From assembly GCF_030010375.1 (NCBI RefSeq), contig NZ_JASCRY010000001.1, positions 744,001-808,000 on the forward strand: DNA of 64,000 nt. Direction: 5' to 3'. This stretch comes from Flavobacterium yafengii (lineage in GTDB: Bacteria; Bacteroidota; Bacteroidia; Flavobacteriales; Flavobacteriaceae). Below, piece after piece: positions 51,877-61,698 of this stretch (position 1 is the first letter of the stretch; each line of letters begins with the position of its first letter). The position numbers were made by a program, and so were the translations under genes. Under the pieces are notes generated by a model. That model was not told the DNA's origin. It saw only the letters and a list, made by a program, of their open reading frames with translations, and ran no database searches.

Positions 51877-52332
51877 TTGGAAAAATTTGAAATAGATGTA
51901 AAATGGGCGAGCTATTTTGTTATAGTTAATGTAATAGTTTCAATTGTAGTAGCTTTATTTGCTGTAGTTTTCTTTTCGTTAAGTTTTGAAGAAAGGTATA
52001 ATACAAAATTTGTGTCTAGCGTTCTTATAATGTTTTTTGTAATTCAACTGTTTTATTTTGTCCGAAAAGCAATTAAAGAAAACAAAAAACATCAAACAAT
52101 TAGAATCTTTTCAAAAGTGTCAATTTTTTTTCGTGTTTTAGGTTTTTATATTTTTATTGTTTCTTTGAAATATATATCGCCTCATATTACTTCTTTGGAA
52201 CTCAATTCTATTCTACAATATAGAAAAAATAATCTTTCAGAATTTTTAATAGAAGAGGATGAAATAAAAAATAATAAAAGTAATTGGTTGAATGATGTAG
52301 TAATCGTAATTAATAGAAGATTTAGCAGATAG
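51877..52332 (+). CDS. Small membrane protein of unknown function
   Basis: 151 residues starting at a TTG (EKFEIDVKWASYF). Three hydrophobic stretches (YFVIVNVIVSIVVALFAVVF, FVSSVLIMFFVIQLFYFV and IFFRVLGFYIFIVSL) and a charged C-terminal tail (FLIEEDEIKNNKSNWLNDVV). AT-rich, with codon use unlike the neighbouring housekeeping genes. No family recognised. Isolated between a repeat-bearing spacer and a terminator, so possibly acquired. Confidence 0.6.
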   Translation: MEKFEIDVKWASYFVIVNVIVSIVVALFAVVFFSLSFEERYNTKFVSSVLIMFFVIQLFYFVRKAIKENKKHQTIRIFSKVSIFFRVLGFYIFIVSLKYISPHITSLELNSILQYRKNNLSEFLIEEDEIKNNKSNWLNDVVIVINRRFSR

Positions 52333-52372
52333 AACATTTGAAGAAATTTGTAATATTTTGTTTTTAAAACAT

Positions 52373-52404
52373 AAAAAAAATCCCGCCTTACTAGACGGGG
52401 TTTT
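52373..52404. terminator. Bidirectional terminator
   Basis: AATCCCG / CGGGGTT hairpin with A8 on the left and T4 on the right, between a plus-strand and a minus-strand gene. Confidence 0.65.
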
Positions 52405-52453
52405 GAGTTTTAGTATAATAAAAATGTAACCCTGACAAGTTAAATTAGACAAT

Positions 52454-54868
52454 TTACTCTTTCTTCAAAGCATCAATTTCGGCATCACTTGGTTCGATGA
52501 TGTCAATTTTTGGTTCGATAAATTCCTGTTCGTTAGCCAATGTTTTATTCAACGTCAATACCAAAGCCGGCAATAACATTAAATTCGAGAGCATTCCGAA
52601 CAATAAGGTCAACGAAATCAATCCGCCAAGAGCGATTGTTCCTCCAAAACTGGACAACATAAATACCGAAAATCCGAAGAATAACACGATAGAAGTATAA
52701 AACATGCTCAAACCGGCATCTGTAAATGTGGCGTAAACCGACTTGCGGATTTTCCAGTTATTTTTCTTTAATTCCTCGCGGTATTGCGCTAAAAACCGAA
52801 TGGTATCATCTACCGAAAGTCCAAACGCGATTCCGAAAACCAAGATCGTCGATGGTTTCAACGGAATATCCAAATAGCCCATAATTCCTGCAGTCAGCAG
52901 CAACGGTAATAGATTTGGGATAATGGAAACCAGTACCATTTTGAACGAACGGAACATAAACGCCACCAAAAGGGAGGTCAGGAAAAAGGCAAAAACCAAA
53001 GACGAAAGCAAATTGTCCAGCAGGTAACCGGTTCCTTTTTGGAAAACCAATGCTTTTCCGGTAATGCTAACGTTGTACTGACTTGGCGGGAAAAGTTTAT
53101 CGGCTTTTTTACGAATTTCAGCTTCAATTTTGGCAATATTATCGCCGTTTTCATCGCGCATAAAAGTCGTGATTCGGGCAAATTGTCCTGTGGAATCCAC
53201 ATAGCTTTTCATTAGATTGTCTTTCGAGTTTTTTGTGGCATTTTTAGCATACGACAAAATAAACGACTGTTCCTGTGATGTTGGCAATTCGTAATAATCG
53301 GGGTTTCCGTTGTAATAAGCCTGCTTGGAATATTTAACCAAATTGACAATAGAAATGGGTTTTGACAATTCCGGGATTTCATCGATAGTTTCCTCGAGTT
53401 CTTCCATTCGCCTCAGCGTAGACAGTTTCATGACTCCTTTTTTACGCTTGGTGTCAATCATGATTTCCAGCGGCATAACGCCGTCAAATTCTTTTTCGAA
53501 GAAAACAATATCTTCAAAAAAGGCCTCTTTTTTAGGCATGTCTTCGATCAAGCTGCCCGAAATACGCATTTTATAAATACCTACGATACTAACAACCAAA
53601 AGAAGAATGGCAACGACATAAATCGAAAATCGATTGTATTTTACGTTTCTCAGAATCCAATCCATAAAAACCTTGACGTAATTGCGGTCTAAATGCTCAA
53701 TGTGACGGTCTTTTGGTGGTGGAATATAACTGTGAAAAATAGGGATGACAATGATGCACAAAAAGAAAAGTGCCATGATATTGATAGAAGTCACCACTCC
53801 AAATTCTAATAATAATTGATTGTTTGAAGCGACAAACGTAGCAAAACCAATGGCTGTGGTAAGATTCGTCATTAGCGTTGCCATTCCCACTTTGGTCGTG
53901 ACACGCTGTAATGCTTTGGCTTTATTTCGATGCACTTTGTATTCCTGATGGTATTTGTTGGTCAGGAAAATACAATTCGGAATCCCGATAACGATAATTA
54001 AAGAAGGAACTAAAGCCGTTAAAACCGTGATTTCGTAATTCAGTAATCCTAGAAATCCAAAAGACCACATCACGCCAATAATTACAATTATCATTGATAT
54101 TAATGTTGCTCTAAAACTTCTGAAAAAGAAAAAGAAAAGCAATGAGGTGACTAATAATGAGGCTCCGATGAAGATGCTTATCTCATCAGTAATGGTTTTT
54201 GCATTCAGCGTTCGGATGTAAGGCATTCCCGAAACACGCAGGTCGATTCCGGTTTCTTTTTCGAATGTTTCAACTGCGGGAACTAATTTATCAAGAATAA
54301 AATCTTTTCGGGCGGCCGTGTTTACAATTTTTTTATCCATGTAAACCGCAGAGCGAATGCTTCCCGATCTTTTATTGAAAAGTAATCCTTCGTAAAAAGG
54401 CAAATCATTGAATAGCTCTTTCCTTATTTTTTGAAGATACGCTTGGTCAACAGTTTTACTTTGGTCTACAAAAGGAACCAATTCAAAGGTTGCCAAAGAA
54501 TCATTTTTTTGTAATTTCTTTAAGTCATTTAACGAAATTACTAAGTCTACTGCTTTGTCTTCTTTCAGCGTGTTCATCAGTTTACTCCAGGAAGCATAGG
54601 CTTTCGGGGTAAATATAGCGTTGTCTTTTACACCTATGATGACTAGATTTCCTTCTTCACCAAATTTATTCAAAAATGCATTGTACTGAATATTTACAAT
54701 ATTGTCATCCGGTAATAAATTGGCTTCGGTAAAAGTGAAGTGGATATTTTTCCATTGCATTGCTAAAAGAGCTGTTATCGCTACAATAATGGATAACATC
54801 AAAATTCTATTTCTAAGGACAATTCGGGCTATTAATTCCCAAAATCCTAAACTAAACCACTTCATCAT
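52454..54868 (-). CDS. MMPL/RND-superfamily transporter
   Basis: 804 residues with the RND layout duplicated: one N-terminal helix (LRNRILMLSIIVAITALLAM), a periplasmic domain, five helices (about 225-385), a second periplasmic domain (about 430-620) and five more helices (about 625-790). Diagnostic GIPNCIFLTNKYHQEY and FGIAFGLSVDDTIRFLAQYR are the R-D/S-D type helix-4 and helix-10 segments, the latter with the proton-relay Asp pair. No TolC or membrane-fusion partner is nearby, so it more likely moves lipids or hopanoid-like compounds than drugs. Two ATGs (MMKW) at the start. Confidence 0.9.
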   Translation of the reverse strand: MMKWFSLGFWELIARIVLRNRILMLSIIVAITALLAMQWKNIHFTFTEANLLPDDNIVNIQYNAFLNKFGEEGNLVIIGVKDNAIFTPKAYASWSKLMNTLKEDKAVDLVISLNDLKKLQKNDSLATFELVPFVDQSKTVDQAYLQKIRKELFNDLPFYEGLLFNKRSGSIRSAVYMDKKIVNTAARKDFILDKLVPAVETFEKETGIDLRVSGMPYIRTLNAKTITDEISIFIGASLLVTSLLFFFFFRSFRATLISMIIVIIGVMWSFGFLGLLNYEITVLTALVPSLIIVIGIPNCIFLTNKYHQEYKVHRNKAKALQRVTTKVGMATLMTNLTTAIGFATFVASNNQLLLEFGVVTSINIMALFFLCIIVIPIFHSYIPPPKDRHIEHLDRNYVKVFMDWILRNVKYNRFSIYVVAILLLVVSIVGIYKMRISGSLIEDMPKKEAFFEDIVFFEKEFDGVMPLEIMIDTKRKKGVMKLSTLRRMEELEETIDEIPELSKPISIVNLVKYSKQAYYNGNPDYYELPTSQEQSFILSYAKNATKNSKDNLMKSYVDSTGQFARITTFMRDENGDNIAKIEAEIRKKADKLFPPSQYNVSITGKALVFQKGTGYLLDNLLSSLVFAFFLTSLLVAFMFRSFKMVLVSIIPNLLPLLLTAGIMGYLDIPLKPSTILVFGIAFGLSVDDTIRFLAQYREELKKNNWKIRKSVYATFTDAGLSMFYTSIVLFFGFSVFMLSSFGGTIALGGLISLTLLFGMLSNLMLLPALVLTLNKTLANEQEFIEPKIDIIEPSDAEIDALKKE

Positions 54869-55006
54869 AAGTCATATTTAACGGCGGTAAAGGTAGTCAA
54901 AACTGCTATATATCATTTGTTTTAACTAAAACTTTTTGTTGTTTTATGGGGCTAATTATACTAGTTTTTTATTTTACAATTAAATAATTTTGTGGGATAT
55001 AAATTA

Positions 55007-55014
55007 TACATTTG
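55007..55014 (+). promoter_or_regulatory. -7 box of the antiporter operon
   Basis: TACATTTG, exact TAnnTTTG match. A start about 6 bp downstream supports the ATG at 55060 as translation start. The 14-bp distance to the nearest upstream TTTG is short. Confidence 0.5.
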
Positions 55015-55059
55015 AATTTCTCATCTTTGTTTTTTAGAGTTGAGCGTGAATACATAAAA

Positions 55060-57336
55060 ATGAATATGAAGAATTATAAAAACACATTGTTTTATATAGG
55101 TGTAACAGGTGGTTTCACGGCATTGATGTATTGGATTATAAGTAAAGGAAAAAGCTTAGAAGCAAATGAAGTTATCGTAACACCTGAAAGTGGAAACGGT
55201 TCTTGGAATGATTTTTTAGCTTCCATGCAACACAATTTTCAGGATCCTTTGGCCATCCTTTTGGCACAAATTATTACGATAATACTTGTTGCCCGTGTTT
55301 TTGGTTGGGTTTTCAAGAAAATTGGACAGCCATCAGTAATTGGAGAGATTATTGCGGGAATTGTCCTTGGACCATCCTTATTGGGATTGTATTTTCCGGA
55401 ATTTTCAAGTGCTTTATTTCCGGTTGAATCCTTAGGAAATTTAAAATTTTTGAGCCAGATAGGGTTGATACTTTTTATGTTTGTCATAGGAATGGAACTC
55501 GATTTGAAAGTGCTGAAAAACAAAGCAAATGAAGCGGTGGTTATCAGTCACGCCAGTATCGTGATTCCTTTTGCACTCGGGATTGGATTGGCTTATTTTG
55601 TTTACAATAGATTTGCTCCCGAAGGTGTGAAATTCCTTGCTTTCAGTTTGTTTATGGGAATTGCCTTGAGTATTACTGCTTTTCCGGTTCTGGCAAGAAT
55701 TGTTCAGGAACGAGGAATTCATAAAACGAAATTAGGAGCTATTGTCATTACGTGTGCTGCCGCCGATGATATTACCGCTTGGTGTATTCTAGCAGTGGTA
55801 ATTGCAATTGTAAAAGCGGGAACTTTCGTTAGTTCTTTATACATTATTATGTTGGCAGTGATTTATGTTGTTGCCATGATTTTTATTGTAAAACCATTTT
55901 TGAAAAGAATTGGGGATTTGTACGGTTCAAAAGACACTATAATCAAACCGGTTGTAGCTATCTTTTTTCTGGTACTGATTCTTTCGTCATATGCGACTGA
56001 AGTGATTGGTATTCATGCATTATTTGGAGCGTTTATGGCTGGTGCTATTATGCCGGATGTTCCAAAATTCAGAACCATATTCATAGAAAAAGTAGAGGAT
56101 GTTGCATTGATTCTTTTACTGCCTTTGTTCTTTGTATTTACGGGTTTGAAAACCGAAATTGGTCTGATTAATGATCCTTATTTATGGAAAGTTACCGGTT
56201 TTATTATTTTGGTAGCCGTAGTGGGAAAATTTTTAGGAAGCGCCTTGGCAGCCAAATTTGTAGGGCAGACGTGGCGAGACAGTTTGACAATTGGCGCCTT
56301 GATGAATACCAGAGGACTGATGGAATTGATCGTTTTAAACATCGGGTTAGAGCTTAAAGTTTTGACTCCCGAAGTGTTTACAATGATGGTAATCATGGCC
56401 TTGGTCACTACTTTTATGACTGGGCCGGCTTTAGATTTAATCAATTATATTTTTAAAACTAAAGATGGTGTTGAAATCGTTGAACAAACAAACCATAATA
56501 AATACCGAATTTTAATTTCGTTTGGGAACAATGAAAAAGGAAAATCCTTGTTGCGATTAGCGAATAGCTTAATAAAAAAGCAAAAAGATTCTGCCAGTAT
56601 TACGGTAATGCATTTGTCCTTAAGTGACGAGATGCATACTTTTAATATGGAAGACAAAGAGAAAAATAGTTTTTATCCTATTGTTGAAGAATCTCAACTG
56701 TTAAATCAGGACATTACCACTATTTTTAAAGCAACTATGGATATTGAAACCGAAATTGCAGATGTTGCTAATCAAGGGGATTATGATTTGTTGTTGGTAG
56801 GTTTGGGAAAATCAATATTTGAAGGCACCATTCTTGGAAAAGTAATCGGTTTTACAACAAGGATAATCAATCCGGATCGTTTAATAGATAAGTTTACCGG
56901 AAAAGAAGGCTTGTTTGAAAATTCGCCTTTTGATGAAAGAACCAGACAGATTATTTCTAAAACCAAGATGCCAATAGGGATTTTGATTGATAAAGATTTA
57001 CAGCATGTAAACCATGTTTTTATTCCAATTTTTAGCCCCGAAGATTCATTTGTGATTGATTATATCCAAAAATTAATTTACAACAACAACTCTAAAATTG
57101 TTATTTTGGATGTCAATGGCCATGTAAATACTAATTTTGTAATCAAGAGCGCTATTGATTCTTTGGAACAAAAATATCCAAACAACATTGGTTTGATAAC
57201 CGATAAAATAATCAAAAAAGAATTTTTGGCTCAACAGGATTTAATGTTGATTAGCCTTGAAAGTTGGAAAGAACTCGTTGATTCCAGAAGTGACTGGTTG
57301 AGCGGGGTTCCTTCGGTATTAATTTTAAAACATTAA
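55060..57336 (+). CDS. CPA2-family cation:proton antiporter
   Basis: 758 residues from the ATG at 55060 (an earlier TTG at 55012 lies in the promoter). N-terminal Na+/H+ exchanger domain of about twelve helices: GEIIAGIVLGPSLLGLYFPE (about 90-110), LSQIGLILFMFVIGMELDLK (about 130), ITAFPVLARIVQERG, CAAADDITAWCILAVVIA with the ion-binding DD pair, and NTRGLMELIVLNIGLEL. The C-terminal half (about 470-758) has two USP-like alpha/beta units (RILISFGNNEKG, SFVIDYIQKLIYN). It moves K+ or Na+ against H+. The next gene starts one base away. Confidence 0.93.
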   Translation: MNMKNYKNTLFYIGVTGGFTALMYWIISKGKSLEANEVIVTPESGNGSWNDFLASMQHNFQDPLAILLAQIITIILVARVFGWVFKKIGQPSVIGEIIAGIVLGPSLLGLYFPEFSSALFPVESLGNLKFLSQIGLILFMFVIGMELDLKVLKNKANEAVVISHASIVIPFALGIGLAYFVYNRFAPEGVKFLAFSLFMGIALSITAFPVLARIVQERGIHKTKLGAIVITCAAADDITAWCILAVVIAIVKAGTFVSSLYIIMLAVIYVVAMIFIVKPFLKRIGDLYGSKDTIIKPVVAIFFLVLILSSYATEVIGIHALFGAFMAGAIMPDVPKFRTIFIEKVEDVALILLLPLFFVFTGLKTEIGLINDPYLWKVTGFIILVAVVGKFLGSALAAKFVGQTWRDSLTIGALMNTRGLMELIVLNIGLELKVLTPEVFTMMVIMALVTTFMTGPALDLINYIFKTKDGVEIVEQTNHNKYRILISFGNNEKGKSLLRLANSLIKKQKDSASITVMHLSLSDEMHTFNMEDKEKNSFYPIVEESQLLNQDITTIFKATMDIETEIADVANQGDYDLLLVGLGKSIFEGTILGKVIGFTTRIINPDRLIDKFTGKEGLFENSPFDERTRQIISKTKMPIGILIDKDLQHVNHVFIPIFSPEDSFVIDYIQKLIYNNNSKIVILDVNGHVNTNFVIKSAIDSLEQKYPNNIGLITDKIIKKEFLAQQDLMLISLESWKELVDSRSDWLSGVPSVLILKH

Positions 57337-57337
57337 C

Positions 57338-57667
57338 ATGAACTGGATTTTATTAATTATAGGTGGAATTTTTGAAGTGGGTTTTGCAACTTGCTTGGGT
57401 AAAGCCAAGGAAAGTTCCGGAATGACAGCAACATTATGGTTGGGCGGATTTTTAATTTGCCTGGCAATAAGTATGGTATTACTTTACAAAGCCACACAAA
57501 CCCTGCCTATTGGAACGGCTTATGCGGTTTGGACAGGAATTGGAGCGGTGGGAACGGTTCTGGTTGGGATTTTTGTGTTTAAAGAACCGGCTGATTTCTG
57601 GCGAATTTTCTTCATCACCACTTTGATCAGTTCTATTATTGGACTAAAATTCGTTTCGAGTCATTAA
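57338..57667 (+). CDS. SMR-family transporter (Gdx/SugE-like)
   Basis: 109 residues, four helices. Key Glu in IIGGIFEVGFATCLGK (Glu about 13), the hairpin ATQTLPIGTAYAVWTGIGAVGTVLVG (about 48-72), and IIGLKFV at the C-terminus. The TLPIGTAYAVWTGIGA run matches guanidinium exporters (Gdx/SugE) better than EmrE, but the Trp usual after the Glu is replaced by Phe, so specificity is uncertain. One base after the antiporter, so translationally coupled; two proton-coupled antiporters share one operon. Confidence 0.85.
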   Translation: MNWILLIIGGIFEVGFATCLGKAKESSGMTATLWLGGFLICLAISMVLLYKATQTLPIGTAYAVWTGIGAVGTVLVGIFVFKEPADFWRIFFITTLISSIIGLKFVSSH

Positions 57668-60162
57668 AGCCCCAGATTAAGAACGAAACTTATTTTGACA
57701 GCTATATTATCTTGAAATTTACTCAGCTGATTTGGACCGTAACGGTAAAATCCGCCTAATCCCAAGCCATTATAAATTTGGTTTAGCTCTATTCCAGATT
57801 CGAAATAACCTTTGTCTAAGGTTTTGTAATTCAATCCAATGTGTTGTTCCGGTTTTTGTAAATTTCCCCAAGCTATTCTGGAAACGAGAACTAAGGAAGG
57901 TTTTACTTTTTTGAATAATGTTACGCGGCTAAAGCCATGTTTGAATTGAAAATAAGCATATTGACTGGAGAAAAATTCATTGAAAAACATGGTTTCAAAA
58001 CTGTTTTTTCCTGCAAAAGTGATTCTCTGCATAATAGTTTCCTTGGTGATATTATTGGGAGACGTATTGTACAAATGTGTCAGTGGTACATCGCCAAGAG
58101 CATAACCGGCTTCGAAAAGTAAGCTTGTTTTTTGACCGTTTAAATATTTTTTTTCATACTCAGTTTTGAAATCGAATTTGCTAAATTCAAAATCATTTTG
58201 CATAACCTTAGGCAGGGATTGTGTGTATTGAAAAGTAAATTTTGGGAAACGTTTTTCTACTTCAATTCGTCCCGTAGGCGTTTGCATGTAATCGCTAAAT
58301 GGATTCCAACGTAGAGAAACCATCGCGGTGGTCATAACATAACTCGTATATAATTTCTCGTTGAGGTTGTATATATAATTGAACTTAGGCTCTATTGCGG
58401 CACGGGAAAGCTCCCAGAAACTTTCTGTTTTTGGAATAATTTTGGTTTCTATAAATGTTTTCCAACTCACATAATTGTAAAATGTACTGATGTTTATAGG
58501 TCTTGGATCATAGATTTTGAATGCTTTTTTATCAATTGTAAACACGGTGCTTGCAATTTCCCGAACATCATCAGTATAGGAAACACCAATCCAAGAATTG
58601 GAAAATTTACCTACACGAGTTGCCATTCCCAAATTATATTTGAAATTGCCATCCTTTGTTCCATAGGCTGTGTAGCCTTCTATTCTGAATTTTTTTGAAA
58701 ATTGTTCATTGGTCACTCCGCCAATTCCCAATCTGAATCCTTCGTAATTATTATAACTGAATAATTTACGTAAGTCTAAATCGAATTTTCCAATGGGTAA
58801 ATATCCATTGATGATTTTTCGTCCAAAACGGATGCGGCTTTCAATTCGTTTTTTAACTGAAATACTGTCCAGTGCCAAATACGTTTTTTGGCTTCGGCTG
58901 TCCAAACTGTCTTTTCTGTAGGTGTTCCAAAAACGTTCCGGTTTGTTAATTGCATCGTCTTTGATTTCGATATAAATCGCCGATTTTTTAATTTGTATCG
59001 GAATGTTATACTGAATTTCAAAATTATTCGTGTGCGAAAGTAAGTAGGTGAAATCTGAGGCGACTTTCTTTCTTTCTTTAAAATCTTGTTCTACATCACC
59101 ATCAAATTGAATCGTTCCGCCAAGGATTTTTATATCGTCATCATTTTTGCCTTTTACAATTTTAAAAGTTTTGTCCGTTGGGAACCATAATTTTTCACTT
59201 GGGATGTACTTAAAATCATGAATTCCGCTAATGTCAAGAACGCCTTTTATACGCATTACCGCTTTGGCGACAGCAAAATTATTTTGGTCAATATAAAGTA
59301 CGCCTTCCAGTCCTGATGCTTTCCTTTTTTTCTTGTTTTTAAAATAAATCATATAAGTGTTTCTACCGTCAATGAGGAGTGAATCCAAGAGTTTGTAGTT
59401 GTAATCGTTTAGCGCATCATTGGCAATGGGGCTGTTGTACTTGGTTTCAAAAAGCTCGTAACTGGAGTCGTAAATAGAGAAAGACTGCAAGTTAAAAGCA
59501 ATGATTTCATAAACAGGCTGCTTGAAACCCGCCATTTTGGTGCCTAATATGGTTTCTTTTAATGTACTATTTGCAAATTGATATTGTGATACTTTTTCGG
59601 TTTGAAAAAGATGTTGTTTACTAATGACGTCTTTAAATTTATAATCCGAGGAATCAATTTTTGAGAATTGTTTCCCAATCGATTTTTGGACAAAAACAGA
59701 ATCGATTCTTCCGTCAATAGAGTCAGGATTTGCAGTTACAGTGAGTTTGTTATAGGATTTAAATTCAAAACTACGGAGCTTTTTTTGTGGATTATTATTG
59801 TCTTTATTTTCGATTGTCTTCTTGATAATTGCCAAAGCAGGGTTTTCGCTTGAAATCCTCACTTCGTTCAAATTATCCGTTTTTTGGGAAAGAACAACCA
59901 CATAATAATTTTTATTTTTTTCGAGGATAATCCTAGCTTTGGTGAAACCAATATAAGAAACATCAAAAGCTGTAAAGGGAATTGGAACTAGAATACTAAA
60001 CTTTCCATCGACATCAGAGATGGAATTTAGGCCATTATTTGTGGTAATCGTTGCAAACGGCAACGGTTTGTTGGTTGTAGATTCTTTCACAATTCCATTT
60101 ACCTGAAATTGCGCCTGTAGCGAAAGCGTTAAAAAAAAGAATAACAAACACAATTGCTTCAT
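57664..60162 (-). CDS. DUF5686-type outer-membrane protein with carboxypeptidase-regulatory domain
   Basis: 832 residues. Signal peptide (KQLCLLFFFLTLSLQAQ) then a CarbopepD_reg_2 beta-sandwich (FQVNGIVKESTTNKPLPFAT, DVDGKFSILVPIPFTAFDVS, about 20-100), then a large beta-rich region with alternating hydrophobic/polar strands typical of the Bacteroidota DUF5686 barrel. The final strand ends in aromatic/hydrophobic NIAVKISFVLNLGL, as outer-membrane barrels do. Function unknown; TonB plug residues are not seen. It overlaps the convergent SMR gene by four bases. Confidence 0.87.
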   Translation of the reverse strand: MKQLCLLFFFLTLSLQAQFQVNGIVKESTTNKPLPFATITTNNGLNSISDVDGKFSILVPIPFTAFDVSYIGFTKARIILEKNKNYYVVVLSQKTDNLNEVRISSENPALAIIKKTIENKDNNNPQKKLRSFEFKSYNKLTVTANPDSIDGRIDSVFVQKSIGKQFSKIDSSDYKFKDVISKQHLFQTEKVSQYQFANSTLKETILGTKMAGFKQPVYEIIAFNLQSFSIYDSSYELFETKYNSPIANDALNDYNYKLLDSLLIDGRNTYMIYFKNKKKRKASGLEGVLYIDQNNFAVAKAVMRIKGVLDISGIHDFKYIPSEKLWFPTDKTFKIVKGKNDDDIKILGGTIQFDGDVEQDFKERKKVASDFTYLLSHTNNFEIQYNIPIQIKKSAIYIEIKDDAINKPERFWNTYRKDSLDSRSQKTYLALDSISVKKRIESRIRFGRKIINGYLPIGKFDLDLRKLFSYNNYEGFRLGIGGVTNEQFSKKFRIEGYTAYGTKDGNFKYNLGMATRVGKFSNSWIGVSYTDDVREIASTVFTIDKKAFKIYDPRPINISTFYNYVSWKTFIETKIIPKTESFWELSRAAIEPKFNYIYNLNEKLYTSYVMTTAMVSLRWNPFSDYMQTPTGRIEVEKRFPKFTFQYTQSLPKVMQNDFEFSKFDFKTEYEKKYLNGQKTSLLFEAGYALGDVPLTHLYNTSPNNITKETIMQRITFAGKNSFETMFFNEFFSSQYAYFQFKHGFSRVTLFKKVKPSLVLVSRIAWGNLQKPEQHIGLNYKTLDKGYFESGIELNQIYNGLGLGGFYRYGPNQLSKFQDNIAVKISFVLNLGL

Positions 60163-60221
60163 AAATAGGGTTTACTGCAAAACGGGTATAATCTCATTTT
60201 GGTATCGCAAAAATAACAATA

Positions 60222-60260
60222 AAAAAATCCGTCTCGTTAAACTAACGAGACGGATTTTTA
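60222..60260. terminator. Bidirectional terminator
   Basis: AAAAATCCGTCTCGTTA / TAACGAGACGGATTTTT, a perfect 17-bp stem with AAC loop, between two minus-strand genes; it ends frr and may insulate the DUF5686 gene. Confidence 0.9.
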
Positions 60261-60278
60261 ATATAATTTGAAAGGGAA

Positions 60279-60842
60279 TTACACCTTCATAATTTCGGCT
60301 TCTTTCACCACTAAAAGTTCATCTATTTTTCTGATGAAAGTATTCGTTAAGTTTTGAACTTCTTCTTCGGCACTTTTACAAATGTCTTCTGATGTTCCTT
60401 CTTTTTCTAATTTCTTGATTTCAGTATTAGCATCTTTTCGAGCATTTCGAATCCCCACTTTGGCGTCTTCGGCTTCTACTTTGGCTTGTTTCGCAAGATC
60501 GCGTCTTCTTTCCTCGGTCAATGCGGGAACACTGATGATAATTACATCACCGTTATTCATTGGATTAAAACCAATATTGGCAACCATAATTGCTTTTTCA
60601 ATTATGTGTAGCATGTTTTTTTCAAAAGGTTGTAACGTAATTGTTCTGGCATCTGGAACACTAATTTTTGACACTTGTGACAGCGGTGTTGCAGAACCAT
60701 AATAATCAACAAATACACTTCCAAGCATTGCTGGTGATGCTTTTCCAGCACGAATATTCAAAAATTCTTTTTCTAAATGCGCAATAGAACCTGTCATAGA
60801 TTCTTTTGTGCTATCTAATATAAATTCAATTTCTTCAGTCAT
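60279..60842 (-). CDS. frr: Ribosome recycling factor
   Basis: 187 residues, standard length. The coiled-coil domain carries LEKEFLNIRAGKASPAMLGSV (about 23-44), the beta domain VDYYGSATPLSQVSKISVPD and IEKAIMVANIGFNPMNNGDV, and the return helix TEERRRDLAKQAKVEAEDAK (about 109-128). With EF-G it splits post-termination ribosomes. The usual neighbour pyrH lies upstream, separated by an inverting array. Confidence 0.97.
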   Translation of the reverse strand: MTEEIEFILDSTKESMTGSIAHLEKEFLNIRAGKASPAMLGSVFVDYYGSATPLSQVSKISVPDARTITLQPFEKNMLHIIEKAIMVANIGFNPMNNGDVIIISVPALTEERRRDLAKQAKVEAEDAKVGIRNARKDANTEIKKLEKEGTSEDICKSAEEEVQNLTNTFIRKIDELLVVKEAEIMKV

Positions 60843-60852
60843 AATTTAGATC

Positions 60853-60920
60853 TTTGGATTATTAGATTGTTAGATTTTTAGACTGTCTGACAATCTAAAA
60901 GTCTAACAATCTAATTTGTC
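60853..60920. repeat. 8-nt-period inverting array between pyrH and frr
   Basis: ATTAGATT-GTTAGATT-TTTAGACT-(GTCTGAC)-AATCTAAA-AGTCTAAC-AATCTAAT. Arms 60861-60882 and 60894-60915 pair over 22 bp with one G-T position, giving a very stable hairpin just after the pyrH stop and before frr, both on the minus strand. Confidence 0.7.
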
Positions 60921-60923
60921 TAT

Positions 60924-61631
60924 TTATATATTTACTACGGTTCCTATGTTTTCTCCATCGCAGATTTTCAATAAGTTTCCTACTTTGTTCATGTCGAAAA
61001 CTACGATTGGTAATTTATTTTCTTGGCTTAGTGTAAATGCAGTGGTGTCCATTACATTCAATCCTTTTTTAAGGACATCTTCAAAAGAGATATGGTCAAA
61101 TTTTACGGCAGAAGCATTTTTTTCCGGATCACAATCATAGATACCATCAACACGGGTTCCTTTCAGGATTACATCGGCATTGATTTCTACACCACGTAAA
61201 ACGGCTGCAGTATCTGTTGTAAAATACGGGTTTCCAGTTCCTGCACCAAAAATTACAATTCTTCCTTTTTCAAGGTGGCGTACTGCTCTTCTCTTAATAT
61301 ACGGTTCAGCAATCGCTTCAATTTTTAGGGCAGTTTGTAAGCGGGTAAGCATTCCTTTATCTTCCAGCGCGCCTTGTAAAGCCATTCCGTTGATAATTGT
61401 AGCCAGCATTCCCATATAATCACCTTGCACTCTGTCCATTCCTGCGCTCGCTCCGGCAACTCCTCTAAAAATATTTCCACCACCTATTACAATGGCTATT
61501 TCTACTCCTTTTTCATGAATTTGCTTGATCTCATCGGCATATTCAGCTAATCTTTTTGGGTCAATTCCGTATTGCAAGTCGCCCATTAAAGCTTCTCCAC
61601 TTAGTTTTAGAAGAATTCTTTTGTATTTCAT
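60924..61631 (-). CDS. pyrH: UMP kinase
   Basis: 235 residues, amino-acid-kinase fold of the bacterial hexameric type. Blocks: [13 protein letters not shown] (about 5-17), [13 protein letters not shown] (about 46-58), [20 protein letters not shown] (about 66-85), [20 protein letters not shown] (about 129-148) and [16 protein letters not shown] (about 158). Phosphorylates UMP for pyrimidine nucleotide synthesis. The classical pyrH-frr pair is kept but with a hairpin array between. Confidence 0.97.
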   Translation of the reverse strand: MKYKRILLKLSGEALMGDLQYGIDPKRLAEYADEIKQIHEKGVEIAIVIGGGNIFRGVAGASAGMDRVQGDYMGMLATIINGMALQGALEDKGMLTRLQTALKIEAIAEPYIKRRAVRHLEKGRIVIFGAGTGNPYFTTDTAAVLRGVEINADVILKGTRVDGIYDCDPEKNASAVKFDHISFEDVLKKGLNVMDTTAFTLSQENKLPIVVFDMNKVGNLLKICDGENIGTVVNI

Positions 61632-61698
61632 GTGTGTGTTGAGTTGATTGGTGCAAATATAGAATATTCTTTTTTTTTAAAATAATGTTGCTGAAATT

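Noticed and set aside
60222..60260. 17-bp palindrome as an unusual regulatory element
   Set aside because: Flanking A and T tracts and its place after frr make it a normal bidirectional terminator.
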